A stretch of DNA of 63,274 nucleotides, from contig JAHEHJ010000010.1 in the NCBI GenBank assembly GCA_024644655.1, forward strand, positions 1 to 63,274, written 5' to 3'. The notes beneath the pieces were generated by a model. The model saw nothing but the letters and a program-made list of their open reading frames with translations. It ran no database searches and had not been told where the DNA came from. This stretch comes from Flavobacterium sp. GTDB lineage: Bacteria > Bacteroidota > Bacteroidia > Flavobacteriales > Flavobacteriaceae. Of the stretch, positions 16,144-26,585 are shown one piece after another. Numbering within the stretch: position 1 is the first letter of the stretch; every line of letters begins with the position of its first letter. The position numbers and the translations under genes are program-made.

Positions 16144-17352
16144 ATGCCTACTTATACCCAAACTACATCGAAAAACCTGTTATTAACCTTGGCTTTTTTA
16201 TTTATAACATCCATTTCTAATGGGCAACAGTACATACCTTATTATGGTACAGTTGTGGGGCAATGTTCCCAAACGAATGTTACAACTAGTTTGACTGAAT
16301 TTGAATCTTTAGGATTAAAGCGTAAAGGTACTGCTGCATTAGACAATACATTGACTTGGTTAAAAAACAAATATTTGAGTTATGGCTATACTGCCAATCA
16401 AATTCAAGAGGATTCTTATACCTATCAAAGCTCTTCCGTTGTTTGTAAAAATTTGATAGTAACAAAAACAGGGACGGTTTATCCAAACATTTATGTTATC
16501 GTTTGTGGTCATTATGATTCTATAGGAGGTACAGGAACTAATGATAATGGAAGTGGTGTTGCGTCTATATTAGAAACCGCTCGATTGTTACAAAATATAC
16601 CAACGCAATACTCTATTAAGTTTATAAATTTTAGTGGGGAGGAAGATGGATTATTTGGAAGTCAGCATTATGTGAGTTCTATTGTGAATAGTACATCTCC
16701 TAAAATGAATATTCGTTTGGTATTCAATTTGGATGAAGTAGGAGGAGTAGCTGGTTTGACCAATGACACTATTACTTGTGAGCGAGACACCAATAATACA
16801 CCTTCAACTAACAATGCACTATCCTCTACGATGACCAATGAGTTAATGACCTGTGTGGGGTTGTATTCGCCTTTGAATGCGTATTTGTCTTATGCTTATT
16901 CTTCTGATTATATGCCATTTCAAGCTAATAACGAAATTATTACGGGTTTCTTTGAGACTAATGAAACTACACATAAACATACGAATACCGATTTATTGCA
17001 ATATATGGATCCCGTATACAATTATAAAGTCGCACAAGCTACAATAGGTGCTACTATGCATTTTGCTGTTGCAGCCACTTCATTAGCGTCATCATCATTT
17101 GAGGATATAAATCAAGTACGTTTTTATCCTAGTATAGCACATGATGAATTAAGTGTCTCATTGGGAACTTTAACACCTGCACAATGTTCGGTTTCATTAG
17201 TTAATTTAGAGGGTAAAGTAGTTTTGAAAAAGGATATTGAACCCAATCAGTTGGTTTCAACTATAGCCTTAGAAGGAATATCAAAAGGGTTGTATTTAGC
17301 CGTTTTACAGACTGAAAATAAGCGTATAACGCAGAAAATAATTGTAAACTAA
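16144..17352 (+). CDS. Secreted M28-family zinc peptidase with T9SS sorting domain
   Basis: The 402-residue protein has an N-terminal signal sequence (ending ITSISNGQQ) and an M28 aminopeptidase domain: zinc ligands in CGHYDSIGG and TNDNGSGVASIL, the catalytic Glu in FSGEEDGLFG, Asp in NLDEVGG and His in NETTHKHTNTD. The last 80 residues (VRFYPSIAHDELSVSLG…GKVVLKKDIE…KRITQKIIVN) are a type A C-terminal signal for type IX secretion, so the enzyme is probably exported to the cell surface or medium and releases amino acids from peptides. It stands alone with a promoter and a bidirectional terminator. Confidence 0.93.
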   Translation: MPTYTQTTSKNLLLTLAFLFITSISNGQQYIPYYGTVVGQCSQTNVTTSLTEFESLGLKRKGTAALDNTLTWLKNKYLSYGYTANQIQEDSYTYQSSSVVCKNLIVTKTGTVYPNIYVIVCGHYDSIGGTGTNDNGSGVASILETARLLQNIPTQYSIKFINFSGEEDGLFGSQHYVSSIVNSTSPKMNIRLVFNLDEVGGVAGLTNDTITCERDTNNTPSTNNALSSTMTNELMTCVGLYSPLNAYLSYAYSSDYMPFQANNEIITGFFETNETTHKHTNTDLLQYMDPVYNYKVAQATIGATMHFAVAATSLASSSFEDINQVRFYPSIAHDELSVSLGTLTPAQCSVSLVNLEGKVVLKKDIEPNQLVSTIALEGISKGLYLAVLQTENKRITQKIIVN

Positions 17353-17368
17353 TTATTTAAATGTATAA

Positions 17369-17396
17369 AAAACGCCTCCTTTTTAGGAGGCGTTTT
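17369..17396 (+). terminator. Bidirectional terminator
   Basis: 12-bp perfect stem AAAACGCCTCCT with a TTTT loop, between the convergent M28 and uvrA genes. Confidence 0.88.
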
Positions 17397-17399
17397 ATT

Positions 17400-20189
17400 T
17401 TATAGTTTTTCTTTCAAATACAATCCTGTAATCGATTTTTTGTTTTTTACAATTTCTTCAGGTGTACCTACTGCTAAGAGTTGTCCTCCGTTATCTCCAC
17501 CTTCGGGGCCTAAATCAATAATCCAGTCAGCACATTTGATTAAGTCTAAGTTGTGTTCTATGACAATGATAGAATGTCCTTTTTCGATTAAGGCATCAAA
17601 GGAAGCTAGTAGTTTTTTGATGTCATGAAAATGAAGTCCTGTAGTGGGTTCGTCAAAAATAAATAGTGCTTTGTCTTTGGTTACTCCTTTTACAAGAAAT
17701 GAGGCTAGTTTGATGCGCTGGGCTTCACCACCAGATAAAGTAGAAGATGACTGCCCTAATTGAACATATCCTAATCCTACATCTTGTAATGGTTGTAGTT
17801 TTTGGATTATTTTGGCTTGTTTGTGTTGGCCAAAAAAGGCAATAGCATCATCGATTGTCATACAGAGTATGTCGTCAATGTTTTTGTTTTCAAAACATAC
17901 TTCTAGTACTTCTTTTTTGAAACGTTTTCCACCACAGGTATCACAGGGAAGCGATACATCGGCCATGAAAACCATTTCCACATTAATGGAACCTTCACCT
18001 TTACACGTTTCACATCGACCACCATCTACGTTAAAAGAGAAGTGTTTGGCTTGGTATCCTCTAATTTTGGATAGCTTTTCTTTGGCATATAAATCCCGGA
18101 TATCATCATAGGCTTTAATATAGGTAACGGGGTTAGATCGGGAACTTCTTCCTATTGGATTTTGGTCTACATATTCAATATGTTTGATATGAGAAAAACT
18201 TCCTTTTAACTCTGTAAATTGGCCTGCTTTATCACCAATACCCTCTAGTTTTTTCTGCATAGCCGGAAACACTATCTTTTTGACTAGGGTGCTTTTTCCA
18301 CTACCCGAAACACCCGTAATCACGGTTAGACTTTCAAGAGGGAATGATACATCAATATTTTGTAAATTATTTTCACGAGCCCCTATGATTTCAATTGCAT
18401 TATTTGATTTACGTCGCGTTTTAGGGACGGCAATTTCTAAAGTTCCATTTAGATATTTGGCAGTTAATGAGTCGTATTCCAATAATTCAGCAAAAGATCC
18501 TTCAGCTACTAGTTCACCTCCAAAAGACCCTGCTTCGGGTCCTATATCGATGATTCTATCGGCCGCCTTCATGATGTCTTCGTCGTGTTCGACTACAATT
18601 ACAGTATTGCCTAAATCCCGTAAGTTTTTTAGAACTTTTATTAACCGTTCTGTGTCTTTTGGATGAAGGCCAATACTGGGTTCGTCAAGGATATACATAG
18701 AACCCACTAGGCTACTACCTAATGAAGTTGCCAGATTGATTCGTTGCGATTCACCTCCTGATAAGGTAGCTGAATTTCTATTTAATGTCAAGTAATCCAA
18801 ACCTACATCACTTAAGAAAGCTAAACGATTGTTGATTTCGATTAATAACCTTTTGGCTACTTTAGATTCGTACTCGGATAATTGTAACGATTTGAAAAAT
18901 GGAATTAATCCTTTTATGGATAGGTCTACCAATTCGGAAATAGTTTTTCCTCCTATTTTTATATAGTTGGTTTCTATTCGTAGTCGTTTGCCTTTGCAGG
19001 TAGCACATTTTGTTTTGCCTCGATATCGGGAAAGCATAACCCGGTTTTGAATCTTATAATTTTTCTCTTCTAGCTCTTTGAAGAAATCATGTAAGCCAGT
19101 AAAGTAGGCATTGCCTTTCCATACCAATTCTTTTTGATCCTCTGTGAGTTGGAAGTAGGGTTTGTGTATGGGGAAATCAAATTTATAGGCATTATTCACT
19201 AATTGGTCACGATACCATCCCATGCTTTCTCCACGCCATGGAAAAATAGCATTTTCATAAATAGATAGGGCGGTATTTGGGATTACTAATTCTTCATCTA
19301 TTCCTATTATGTTTCCATATCCTTCACAAGTTGGACAAGCACCATATGGGTTATTGAAACTAAAGAGGTGGCTGTTTGGTTCTAAAAAGGTGATGCCATC
19401 CAATTCAAAATTGGCACTGAATTCCAATCTTTTATTTGATTCTAGTTCCTGGAGGTAACAAATACCTTTTCCTTCGTAAAAGGCAGTTTGAATAGCATCT
19501 GCAAGCCGGTTGTAGAAATCTTCTTCCTCTTTAACTATAATACGGTCGATTACTAATAAGATATCTTTATGGTCGAGTGAATGTTGATCCAATTCGTCTA
19601 AACGAATCATTTCCTGTTTTACGAGTATTCGGGCAAATCCTTGTTGGAGAAGCACTTTTAGTTTGTCTTCTAATTGACGTCCTTCTTCTAGATGTATAGG
19701 AGCCAAAAGCAACCATTTGCTAGAATTTTCAAAAGTCTTCACTTCCTTTATAACATCAGATACCGTATCTTTTTTAACTTCTTTACCAGAGATGGGTGAA
19801 AATGTTTTTCCAATTCGGGCATACAGTAATTTAAGATAATCATAAATTTCGGTTGAAGTACCTACAGTTGAACGTGCATTAGTAGTATTTACTTTTTGTT
19901 CTATTGCTATAGCAGGAGCAATACCTTTAATATACTCTACTTTAGGTTTGTCTAGCCTACCTAAAAATTGTCGCGCATAAGAAGATAAACTTTCTACATA
20001 GCGTCGTTGTCCTTCGGCATATAAGGTATCAAAGGCCAAACTGGATTTTCCAGACCCTGAAAGCCCTGTAATAACCACTAATTCATTACGGGGGATTACA
20101 ACATCTAGATTCTTTAAATTATGAATTTGTGCACCTTTAATTAAGATGTTTTTTTTGGGTTCTAAGCTAGCAATTTCAGTACTTTTCAT
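17400..20189 (-). CDS. uvrA: Excinuclease ABC subunit A
   Basis: UvrA finds bulky DNA damage and loads UvrB in nucleotide excision repair. Two ABC ATPase halves are seen, each with a Walker A (GLSGSGKS near the N terminus, GVSGSGKS in the second half) and an LSGGE signature, and zinc-finger cysteines ([33 protein letters not shown]). I use the start at 20189 ([10 protein letters not shown], 929 residues): the longer frame to 20222 would include the -7 box at 20210-20217 inside the coding part. It is monocistronic and divergent from the sensor-regulator gene. Confidence 0.97.
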   Translation of the reverse strand: MKSTEIASLEPKKNILIKGAQIHNLKNLDVVIPRNELVVITGLSGSGKSSLAFDTLYAEGQRRYVESLSSYARQFLGRLDKPKVEYIKGIAPAIAIEQKVNTTNARSTVGTSTEIYDYLKLLYARIGKTFSPISGKEVKKDTVSDVIKEVKTFENSSKWLLLAPIHLEEGRQLEDKLKVLLQQGFARILVKQEMIRLDELDQHSLDHKDILLVIDRIIVKEEEDFYNRLADAIQTAFYEGKGICYLQELESNKRLEFSANFELDGITFLEPNSHLFSFNNPYGACPTCEGYGNIIGIDEELVIPNTALSIYENAIFPWRGESMGWYRDQLVNNAYKFDFPIHKPYFQLTEDQKELVWKGNAYFTGLHDFFKELEEKNYKIQNRVMLSRYRGKTKCATCKGKRLRIETNYIKIGGKTISELVDLSIKGLIPFFKSLQLSEYESKVAKRLLIEINNRLAFLSDVGLDYLTLNRNSATLSGGESQRINLATSLGSSLVGSMYILDEPSIGLHPKDTERLIKVLKNLRDLGNTVIVVEHDEDIMKAADRIIDIGPEAGSFGGELVAEGSFAELLEYDSLTAKYLNGTLEIAVPKTRRKSNNAIEIIGARENNLQNIDVSFPLESLTVITGVSGSGKSTLVKKIVFPAMQKKLEGIGDKAGQFTELKGSFSHIKHIEYVDQNPIGRSSRSNPVTYIKAYDDIRDLYAKEKLSKIRGYQAKHFSFNVDGGRCETCKGEGSINVEMVFMADVSLPCDTCGGKRFKKEVLEVCFENKNIDDILCMTIDDAIAFFGQHKQAKIIQKLQPLQDVGLGYVQLGQSSSTLSGGEAQRIKLASFLVKGVTKDKALFIFDEPTTGLHFHDIKKLLASFDALIEKGHSIIVIEHNLDLIKCADWIIDLGPEGGDNGGQLLAVGTPEEIVKNKKSITGLYLKEKL

Positions 20190-20209
20190 GGTAAAAATAG
20201 GAATGGGTG

Positions 20210-20217
20210 CAAAGGTA
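20210..20217 (-). promoter_or_regulatory. -7 promoter box of uvrA
   Basis: On the minus strand TACCTTTG, a full match to TAnnTTTG, 21 bp before the ATG at 20189. It decides against the longer start at 20222. The -33 half is weak. Confidence 0.6.
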
Positions 20218-20338
20218 ATCAATTCTGAAATGAGAAATGACAGTGATGTTATTCGTTTTTTTTCAAATTTATATTGAGGAATTAAAAATGAAACAATATT
20301 TTTACCTCTTATATAAACTTGTGTATCTTAAAAATGCT

Positions 20339-23149
20339 ATGAGAACCCTATTTAGAATTAGTTTAATTGCAATGCTTTTTGTTTTGCGACTTTCGGCTCA
20401 GGAATTGCCTCCGATTATGAAGTATGGATCTACTTTATATGGTGCTGGAAATCAGAATTGGATGATTTCACAAGATAAAAATCAGTTTGTTTATTTTGCT
20501 AATAATGAGGGATTGTTAGAATATAACGGTTCCAATTGGACGGTATACCCATCGCCTAATGAAACGATTATTCGTTCTGTAAAGGTAGTTAATGATAAAA
20601 TTTACACAGGGTGTTATATGGAATTTGGATTTTGGAAACGAAAACCAAATGGATTATTAGAATATACTTCTTTGAGTTCTAAAATTAAAAACAAATTGAT
20701 TGAAGATGAGCATTTTTGGAATATTATTAATTTGGATCAATGGGTTTTATTTCAATCGTTTAATCGAATTTATGTTTACAATACCAAAGAAAAAACATTT
20801 CAATTTATAGACAAGCATCCTTATATATTTAGATGTTACAAAGTCAACAATTCCATATATTTTCAAGCCATAGGCGAGGGGTTGTATGAAATTGTGAATG
20901 GAAGCAGCGTTTTAGTAACAGATGATGCCCGAATTATAAACAACCGAATTGTAGAGTTGTTTAGTACAAAAGAAGGCATGTTATTACAAACAGAACGTGC
21001 GGGTATTTTTAGATTGGAAGATAAAAAAATAGTTCCGTATCTATTAGAATCAGAAAATGAATTGCGCCCTAATTCTATATTTAGTGCTAAAATGTTATCC
21101 GATGGTGGGTTTGCTTTTGGGACTATTTCTAATGGGATTTATATAGTAGACAAGCAAGGGAAAATACGATATCATATTACTCAAAATACAGGATTAAGTA
21201 ATAATACCATCCTTTCAATTCACGAGGATATTGATAAAAACTTATGGTTGGGTTTAGACAATGGAATAGATTGTATTAATTTACAATCACCAATAAAAAG
21301 CTATAAGGATGATGTTGGGTATTTAGGGACGGTTTATGCATCTGCTAAATTTAAAGACAGGATTTATATTGGAACGAACCAAGGGTTGTTTTATAAAAGT
21401 GCATTAGGAAATGATGGTTTCCATTTTGTTGTGGGTACAAAAGGACAAGTTTGGTCCTTATTTCAATATGATAATCAATTGTTCTGCGGACATGATTTAG
21501 GTACTTTTTTGATAAATGAAACGGGTATTAACTTAGTTTCTAAACAATCGGGTACATGGAAGTTTACTAGTGTCCCAAATCACACAAATTTATTATTACA
21601 AGGTAATTATAATGGAATATCAGTATTAGAAAAGCAAGGTAGTCAGTGGGTGTTTCGAAATAAATTGGCTGGTTTTGATATTTCCTCGCGCTATTTAGAA
21701 GCAACTTCTAATGGAGCTTTATATGTAGGCCATGAATATAAAGGAATCATCAAAATTTTGCCAACTTCAGATTTAACCTCCGTACGAAAGTTTTATATTC
21801 TAAAATCACCTCAAAAAGGAAAGCATATAGGCTTGGTAAAATACAATGGTATAATCTATTTTGCTGGGAAACAGGGAATATTTTCTTTAAATTCTAAGAC
21901 GAGTACCTTTGTGAAAGATGAAAGTTTAAGTTCGGTTTTAAAGAATGATGAATATGTGTCTGGAAAGCTAAATGTAGACCGATCCAATAAATTATGGATG
22001 TTTACAAAGAATTACATATACTATTTTACATCAGGAAATTTTGATTCCGGTATAAAAAAGCATAAAATATCAATTCCGTACTCGATTACTAATCCTATGA
22101 TTGGTTATGAAAATATTACTCAGATATCTGATAGTGATTATTTGGTAGGAAAGACTGATGGATATTTCATCATCAATTTAGCTGATTTTAGGGTGCGAAG
22201 TCACAATATTATTTTGACAAGTGCTACAGTTAATAAACTTAGTGAACCTATAGTAGAATTGTCTTTAAAGGAGGAAGGGTCTTTACATCATGATGAAAAC
22301 AATTTGGTTTTTTCATATACTGTTCCTCAGTACAATCGATTTATTGATGTAGAGTATCAATATATGCTTGAAGGGCAGCAAGGGCAATGGAGTGAATGGA
22401 GTGCTAAATCAAATGTAAATTTTAAAAATTTAGAGCCAGGAGAATATGTATTTAAAGTGAGAGCTAAAGTGGCTAATTCGACTCCTGATAATATTGTATC
22501 CTACTCTTTTACGATACTCAAACCTTGGTATGCTACAAACTTAGCTTGGTTTATTTATATGTGTTTGTTTATTGTTATGGCTTATTATATCAATAAAGCG
22601 TATAAGAACTATTATCAAAAGCAAAAGGAAAAATTAATAGAAGAGAATAATTTATTATTAGAAATAGCTGCATTAGAGAATGAGCAACAACTTATGAAAG
22701 TTAGAAACGAGCAACTATCACAAGATGTTGATGCAAAAAATAGAGAATTGGCTGTGTCTACAATGAGTTTGATTAAGAAAAATGAATTGTTGACCATTAT
22801 TAAAGAAGATTTGAAGAAATCTTCAGATGAAAATAGCGGTCGGAATATCAAATCGGTTATCACAACCATTAATAGAAACATTACAGGAGATGATTCTTGG
22901 AATGTATTTAAAGAAGCTTTTGATAATGCAGATAAAGATTTCTTAAAGAAGATTAAAACGGCACATCCAACCTTAACTCCGAGCGATTTAAAGTTATGTG
23001 CGTATTTACGTCTTAATTTGACTTCTAAAGAAATTGCTCCCATGTTGAATATATCCATTCGAAGTGTTGAGATAAAACGATATCGTTTGCGTAAAAAGCT
23101 TAATTTATTGCATGATGACGGTTTGGTAAATTACATTTTAAGCATTTAA
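20339..23149 (+). CDS. PUL sensor-regulator: beta-propeller/Y_Y_Y ectodomain, TM segment, LuxR-type HTH
   Basis: I start at ATG 20339 (936 residues), where a signal peptide begins (MRTLFRISLIAMLFVLRLSAQ). The long periplasmic part has two-component-regulator propeller repeats (SIHEDIDKNLWLGLDNGIDCI is typical) and a Y_Y_Y domain (YQYMLEGQQGQWSEWS…LEPGEYVFKVRAK). A membrane segment at about 736-756 and a coiled coil follow. The C-terminal helix-turn-helix (LTPSDLKLCAYLRLNLTSKEIAPMLNIS) is LuxR-like. It has no histidine kinase or receiver domain, so it should couple sugar sensing straight to DNA binding. It lies before susC and is the likely activator of this locus. Confidence 0.9.
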   Translation: MRTLFRISLIAMLFVLRLSAQELPPIMKYGSTLYGAGNQNWMISQDKNQFVYFANNEGLLEYNGSNWTVYPSPNETIIRSVKVVNDKIYTGCYMEFGFWKRKPNGLLEYTSLSSKIKNKLIEDEHFWNIINLDQWVLFQSFNRIYVYNTKEKTFQFIDKHPYIFRCYKVNNSIYFQAIGEGLYEIVNGSSVLVTDDARIINNRIVELFSTKEGMLLQTERAGIFRLEDKKIVPYLLESENELRPNSIFSAKMLSDGGFAFGTISNGIYIVDKQGKIRYHITQNTGLSNNTILSIHEDIDKNLWLGLDNGIDCINLQSPIKSYKDDVGYLGTVYASAKFKDRIYIGTNQGLFYKSALGNDGFHFVVGTKGQVWSLFQYDNQLFCGHDLGTFLINETGINLVSKQSGTWKFTSVPNHTNLLLQGNYNGISVLEKQGSQWVFRNKLAGFDISSRYLEATSNGALYVGHEYKGIIKILPTSDLTSVRKFYILKSPQKGKHIGLVKYNGIIYFAGKQGIFSLNSKTSTFVKDESLSSVLKNDEYVSGKLNVDRSNKLWMFTKNYIYYFTSGNFDSGIKKHKISIPYSITNPMIGYENITQISDSDYLVGKTDGYFIINLADFRVRSHNIILTSATVNKLSEPIVELSLKEEGSLHHDENNLVFSYTVPQYNRFIDVEYQYMLEGQQGQWSEWSAKSNVNFKNLEPGEYVFKVRAKVANSTPDNIVSYSFTILKPWYATNLAWFIYMCLFIVMAYYINKAYKNYYQKQKEKLIEENNLLLEIAALENEQQLMKVRNEQLSQDVDAKNRELAVSTMSLIKKNELLTIIKEDLKKSSDENSGRNIKSVITTINRNITGDDSWNVFKEAFDNADKDFLKKIKTAHPTLTPSDLKLCAYLRLNLTSKEIAPMLNISIRSVEIKRYRLRKKLNLLHDDGLVNYILSI

Positions 23150-23431
23150 CTATACAAACTTTAGGGTGTTTACCACAACAATACCTTAACAAAAACCTTT
23201 TCGTTTTTATTTATTTGATTTTTTACAGTCTTTATATTGTATAGTATTACTATGGTTTATGCGGTGTTTTGTTGTATTCGCATTTATATCCTATTAAAAA
23301 TTCATTATGTATATTTTTTGTTGTGGTTCATAATCATATTGGTGTTTTTTAAATAAATAATTTAACACCATGTTAACAAGGCATAAAATATGTCTTGAAA
23401 TAATAATCAAACCAAATAATATTAATCGCTT

Positions 23432-26400
23432 ATGAATTTAAAGCTATTTTCCGAAGGATTTAGGAAAAATCTTTTCCTATTATCTATGTTTTTTATCTTT
23501 ATTGTATCAGCCCAAGCTCAAAGAAAAGTTACTGGACTTGTAGTTTCGGGAGGTTTGCCTTTACCGGGTGCAAATGTTGTAGCTAAAGGCTCGACTGTAC
23601 AAACATCTACAGACATAGATGGAAAATTTACATTAGATGTATCATCTAGTGTATCTAAATTAGAAGTATCTTTTATTGGATACGCTTCTAAAGAAGTTGC
23701 CATTACTGATGGTGAAATGAAAATTGAATTAACTGAAGAGAGTAATACCTTAGAAGAGGTTGTTATTAACGTTGGTTATGGAACACAAAAGAAAAGTGTT
23801 GTAACAGGTTCAATTTCAAAAATTACGGCTAAGGATCTTGAAAAAGTTCCTAATGGACGTATAGAGCAAGCATTGCAAGGAAGAACTTCAGGGGTTACTA
23901 TTGCTATGAATTCAGGACAACCTGGTTCAGCAGCAACAGTACGTGTAAGAGGTATCACTACTTTTGATGGTAGAGGAGGAAATAATCCAATTTGGGTAGT
24001 GGATGGTATCACAGTTGATAGTGGTGCTATTGGCGCTATTAATCAATCGGATATTGCTTCAGTTGAGGTATTGAAAGATGCGGCTTCTTTGGCAATTTAT
24101 GGTTCTAGAGCTGCTTCTGGGGTAATCTTAATTACAACTAAAAAAGGAAAAAGCGGTAAATTAACTGTAACATATAACGGTTTTACAGGAACATCATCTC
24201 CAGAAAAAACATTAAGCTTATTAAATGCAACTCAATATGGTGCATTAATGAACGAACGTTATATCAATGGAGGAGGTTCAGGTAACATACCTTATCCTGA
24301 TTTAGGTTCTTTAGGTAAAGGTACAGATTGGCAAAAAGTTATTTTTAATAACAGTGCTCAACGTAGTTCACATGAAGTGAGTTTAAGTGGTGGAACTGAA
24401 ATGTCTAATTTTTATATGTCTTTTGGTACTCAACAACAAGAGGGAATTGTAATGTCAGAGATTTCAAAATATGAAAAGAAAAACTTCCGTTTAAATTCGA
24501 ATCACAAAGTGAAAGACTGGTTGTCTTTTGGTCAAACTTTAGGGTATACACATCAAAAAGCAATTGGAGTAGGTAATACAAATAGTGAATATGGAGGACC
24601 ATTAAGTTCAGCCATCAATTTAGATCCAACAACTCCAGTGGTTGTTACGGATCCAATTGTGGCAAATAGCATTAACTATTCAAATCCGTATGTGATTCGT
24701 GATGCTAATGGAAATCCTTACGGTATATCTAGTGTGGTTGGACAAGAGATGACAAATCCTTTAGCTTATGCCAAAACACGATTAGGTCAATATGGTTGGT
24801 CAGATGATTTTATTGGAAATGTTTTTGTGGAATTATCACCTATTAAAAACTTAAAAATTAAATCAACGTTAGGTTCTAAAATGTCATTTTGGGGAGCTGA
24901 AGGATTTACTCCTTTGTATTATTTAAGTGCTACAGTAAACAATACTGTTTTGAATAGAATCACTAGAATTAATGATAGAAGTTTTAGTTGGAATATTGAG
25001 AATACTGCAACTTATACAAGAAAAATAAACGATCATAATTTTTCTGTAATGTTGGCTCAAGGAGCCTATAAAGAAAACCAAATTATGACTGAGACTTCAG
25101 TGACACATGCTGGTTTATCTACTAATGATTTCAATTATGCTAGTTTTAATGATCCAACGGTTACTTCTGATCACAAAACGGGATATTCGTTTAATGGAGC
25201 TGCTCACATCTTAACTTCATTATTTACTCGTGTTACATATGATTACAAAGAAAAATATTTGTTTAATGGTACGGTTCGTAGAGACGGTTCTTCTCGTTTT
25301 GGAGCTAATAAACGTTATGGTGTTTTCCCAGCATTTTCTGCAGGATGGGTTATTTCTAAAGAAGATTTTTGGAAACAAAATGACTATGTTGATCAATTGA
25401 AATTGCGTTTTGGTTATGGAGTAACTGGAAATGATGCAATTGGTGATTTTGGTTATTTAGCTACCATTGGTGGAGGACGTAACTATACTATAGGTGATGG
25501 TACTTCTGTAACTCCGGGATCAAGTCCAGGTAGAATTTCAAACCCAGATTTACAATGGGAAGAAACAACTCAAACCAACTTTGGATTTGATGCTAAATTG
25601 TTTAAAGACTTTAATTTAAGCATGGAGGTTTACAAGAAAAAAACAACTGGAATTTTACGTGATAATCCAATTCCTGGATATGTTGGAGCAGAAGCTGCGC
25701 CATACGCTAATATTGCCGATATGAATAATTCAGGTGTTGAATTTGAATTAGGGTATAAACACAAATTTAATGACTTAAATGTGTCTTTATCAGGTAATGT
25801 ATCTACACTTAAAAATGAAGTGACATACTTAGGTAATAATGTAACTTATTTTATGGGAGAAGGTTTCCAATCTATGGGACCAATTACACGAACTGAAGTG
25901 GGTCATTCCTATAGTAATTTCTATGGTTATCAAACGGCAGGTGTTTTCCAAAATCAAGAAGAAATTAATGCGTATACCAATTCAACTGGTGGATTAATCC
26001 AACCCAATGCTGTACCTGGAGATTTCCGTTGGAAAGACACGAATGGTGATGGTACAATCACAGAAGGTGATAAAACGTTTTTAGGTAGCCCACTACCAAA
26101 ATTAACTTTTGGATTTACAGTTAACTTGGACTACAAAGGATTTGATTTTACCATGTTTGCTCAAGGAGTTAGTGGAAACAAAATATTCCAAGGATTACGT
26201 CGTTTAGATATTGGAAATGCCAATTACCAAACTGAAGCTTTAAGCCGTTGGACTGGAGAAGGTACTTCAAATAGCTACCCTAGATTGACATCAAATGACA
26301 CCAATGGTAACTTCAGTAATATGTCTGATTTCTATTTAGAAAATGGGGATTACTTAAGAATTAAAATGGTTCAATTTGGATATTCATTACCAAACGCTTT

Positions 26401-26575
26401 AGTAAGTAAAGTAGGTTTCCAAAAAGTACGTTTTTATATTACAGGTGAAAACTTATTGACCTTAACTAAATACACAGGATATGATCCAGAAATTGGAGGA
26501 GATATTTTGGGTATAGATAGAGGATATTATCCACAAGCACGTTCATTCATGTTAGGAGCTAACGTTCAATTCTAA
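23432..26575 (+). CDS. SusC-like TonB-dependent outer-membrane transporter
   Basis: The 1047-residue protein has a signal peptide (ending VSAQA), a carboxypeptidase-regulatory-like beta domain at about 30-110 (RKVTGLVVSGGLPLPGANV…GYASKEV), the plug domain (VVINVGYGTQKKSVVTGSIS, ALQGRTSGVTI, NPIWVVDG) and a 22-strand barrel with the C-terminal ARSFMLGANVQF. It imports oligosaccharides through the outer membrane with its SusD partner. The 280-bp leader before it shows no clear -7 box. An 11-bp gap separates it from susD. Confidence 0.97.
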   Translation: MNLKLFSEGFRKNLFLLSMFFIFIVSAQAQRKVTGLVVSGGLPLPGANVVAKGSTVQTSTDIDGKFTLDVSSSVSKLEVSFIGYASKEVAITDGEMKIELTEESNTLEEVVINVGYGTQKKSVVTGSISKITAKDLEKVPNGRIEQALQGRTSGVTIAMNSGQPGSAATVRVRGITTFDGRGGNNPIWVVDGITVDSGAIGAINQSDIASVEVLKDAASLAIYGSRAASGVILITTKKGKSGKLTVTYNGFTGTSSPEKTLSLLNATQYGALMNERYINGGGSGNIPYPDLGSLGKGTDWQKVIFNNSAQRSSHEVSLSGGTEMSNFYMSFGTQQQEGIVMSEISKYEKKNFRLNSNHKVKDWLSFGQTLGYTHQKAIGVGNTNSEYGGPLSSAINLDPTTPVVVTDPIVANSINYSNPYVIRDANGNPYGISSVVGQEMTNPLAYAKTRLGQYGWSDDFIGNVFVELSPIKNLKIKSTLGSKMSFWGAEGFTPLYYLSATVNNTVLNRITRINDRSFSWNIENTATYTRKINDHNFSVMLAQGAYKENQIMTETSVTHAGLSTNDFNYASFNDPTVTSDHKTGYSFNGAAHILTSLFTRVTYDYKEKYLFNGTVRRDGSSRFGANKRYGVFPAFSAGWVISKEDFWKQNDYVDQLKLRFGYGVTGNDAIGDFGYLATIGGGRNYTIGDGTSVTPGSSPGRISNPDLQWEETTQTNFGFDAKLFKDFNLSMEVYKKKTTGILRDNPIPGYVGAEAAPYANIADMNNSGVEFELGYKHKFNDLNVSLSGNVSTLKNEVTYLGNNVTYFMGEGFQSMGPITRTEVGHSYSNFYGYQTAGVFQNQEEINAYTNSTGGLIQPNAVPGDFRWKDTNGDGTITEGDKTFLGSPLPKLTFGFTVNLDYKGFDFTMFAQGVSGNKIFQGLRRLDIGNANYQTEALSRWTGEGTSNSYPRLTSNDTNGNFSNMSDFYLENGDYLRIKMVQFGYSLPNALVSKVGFQKVRFYITGENLLTLTKYTGYDPEIGGDILGIDRGYYPQARSFMLGANVQF

Positions 26576-26585
26576 AAAAAAAATT

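Noticed and set aside
17440..18666. Plus-strand open frames opposite uvrA
   Set aside because: They are antisense shadows of a highly conserved gene, without signal peptide or family match.
20190..20222. Longer start of UvrA at 20222
   Set aside because: The -7 promoter box at 20210-20217 would lie inside the coding region.
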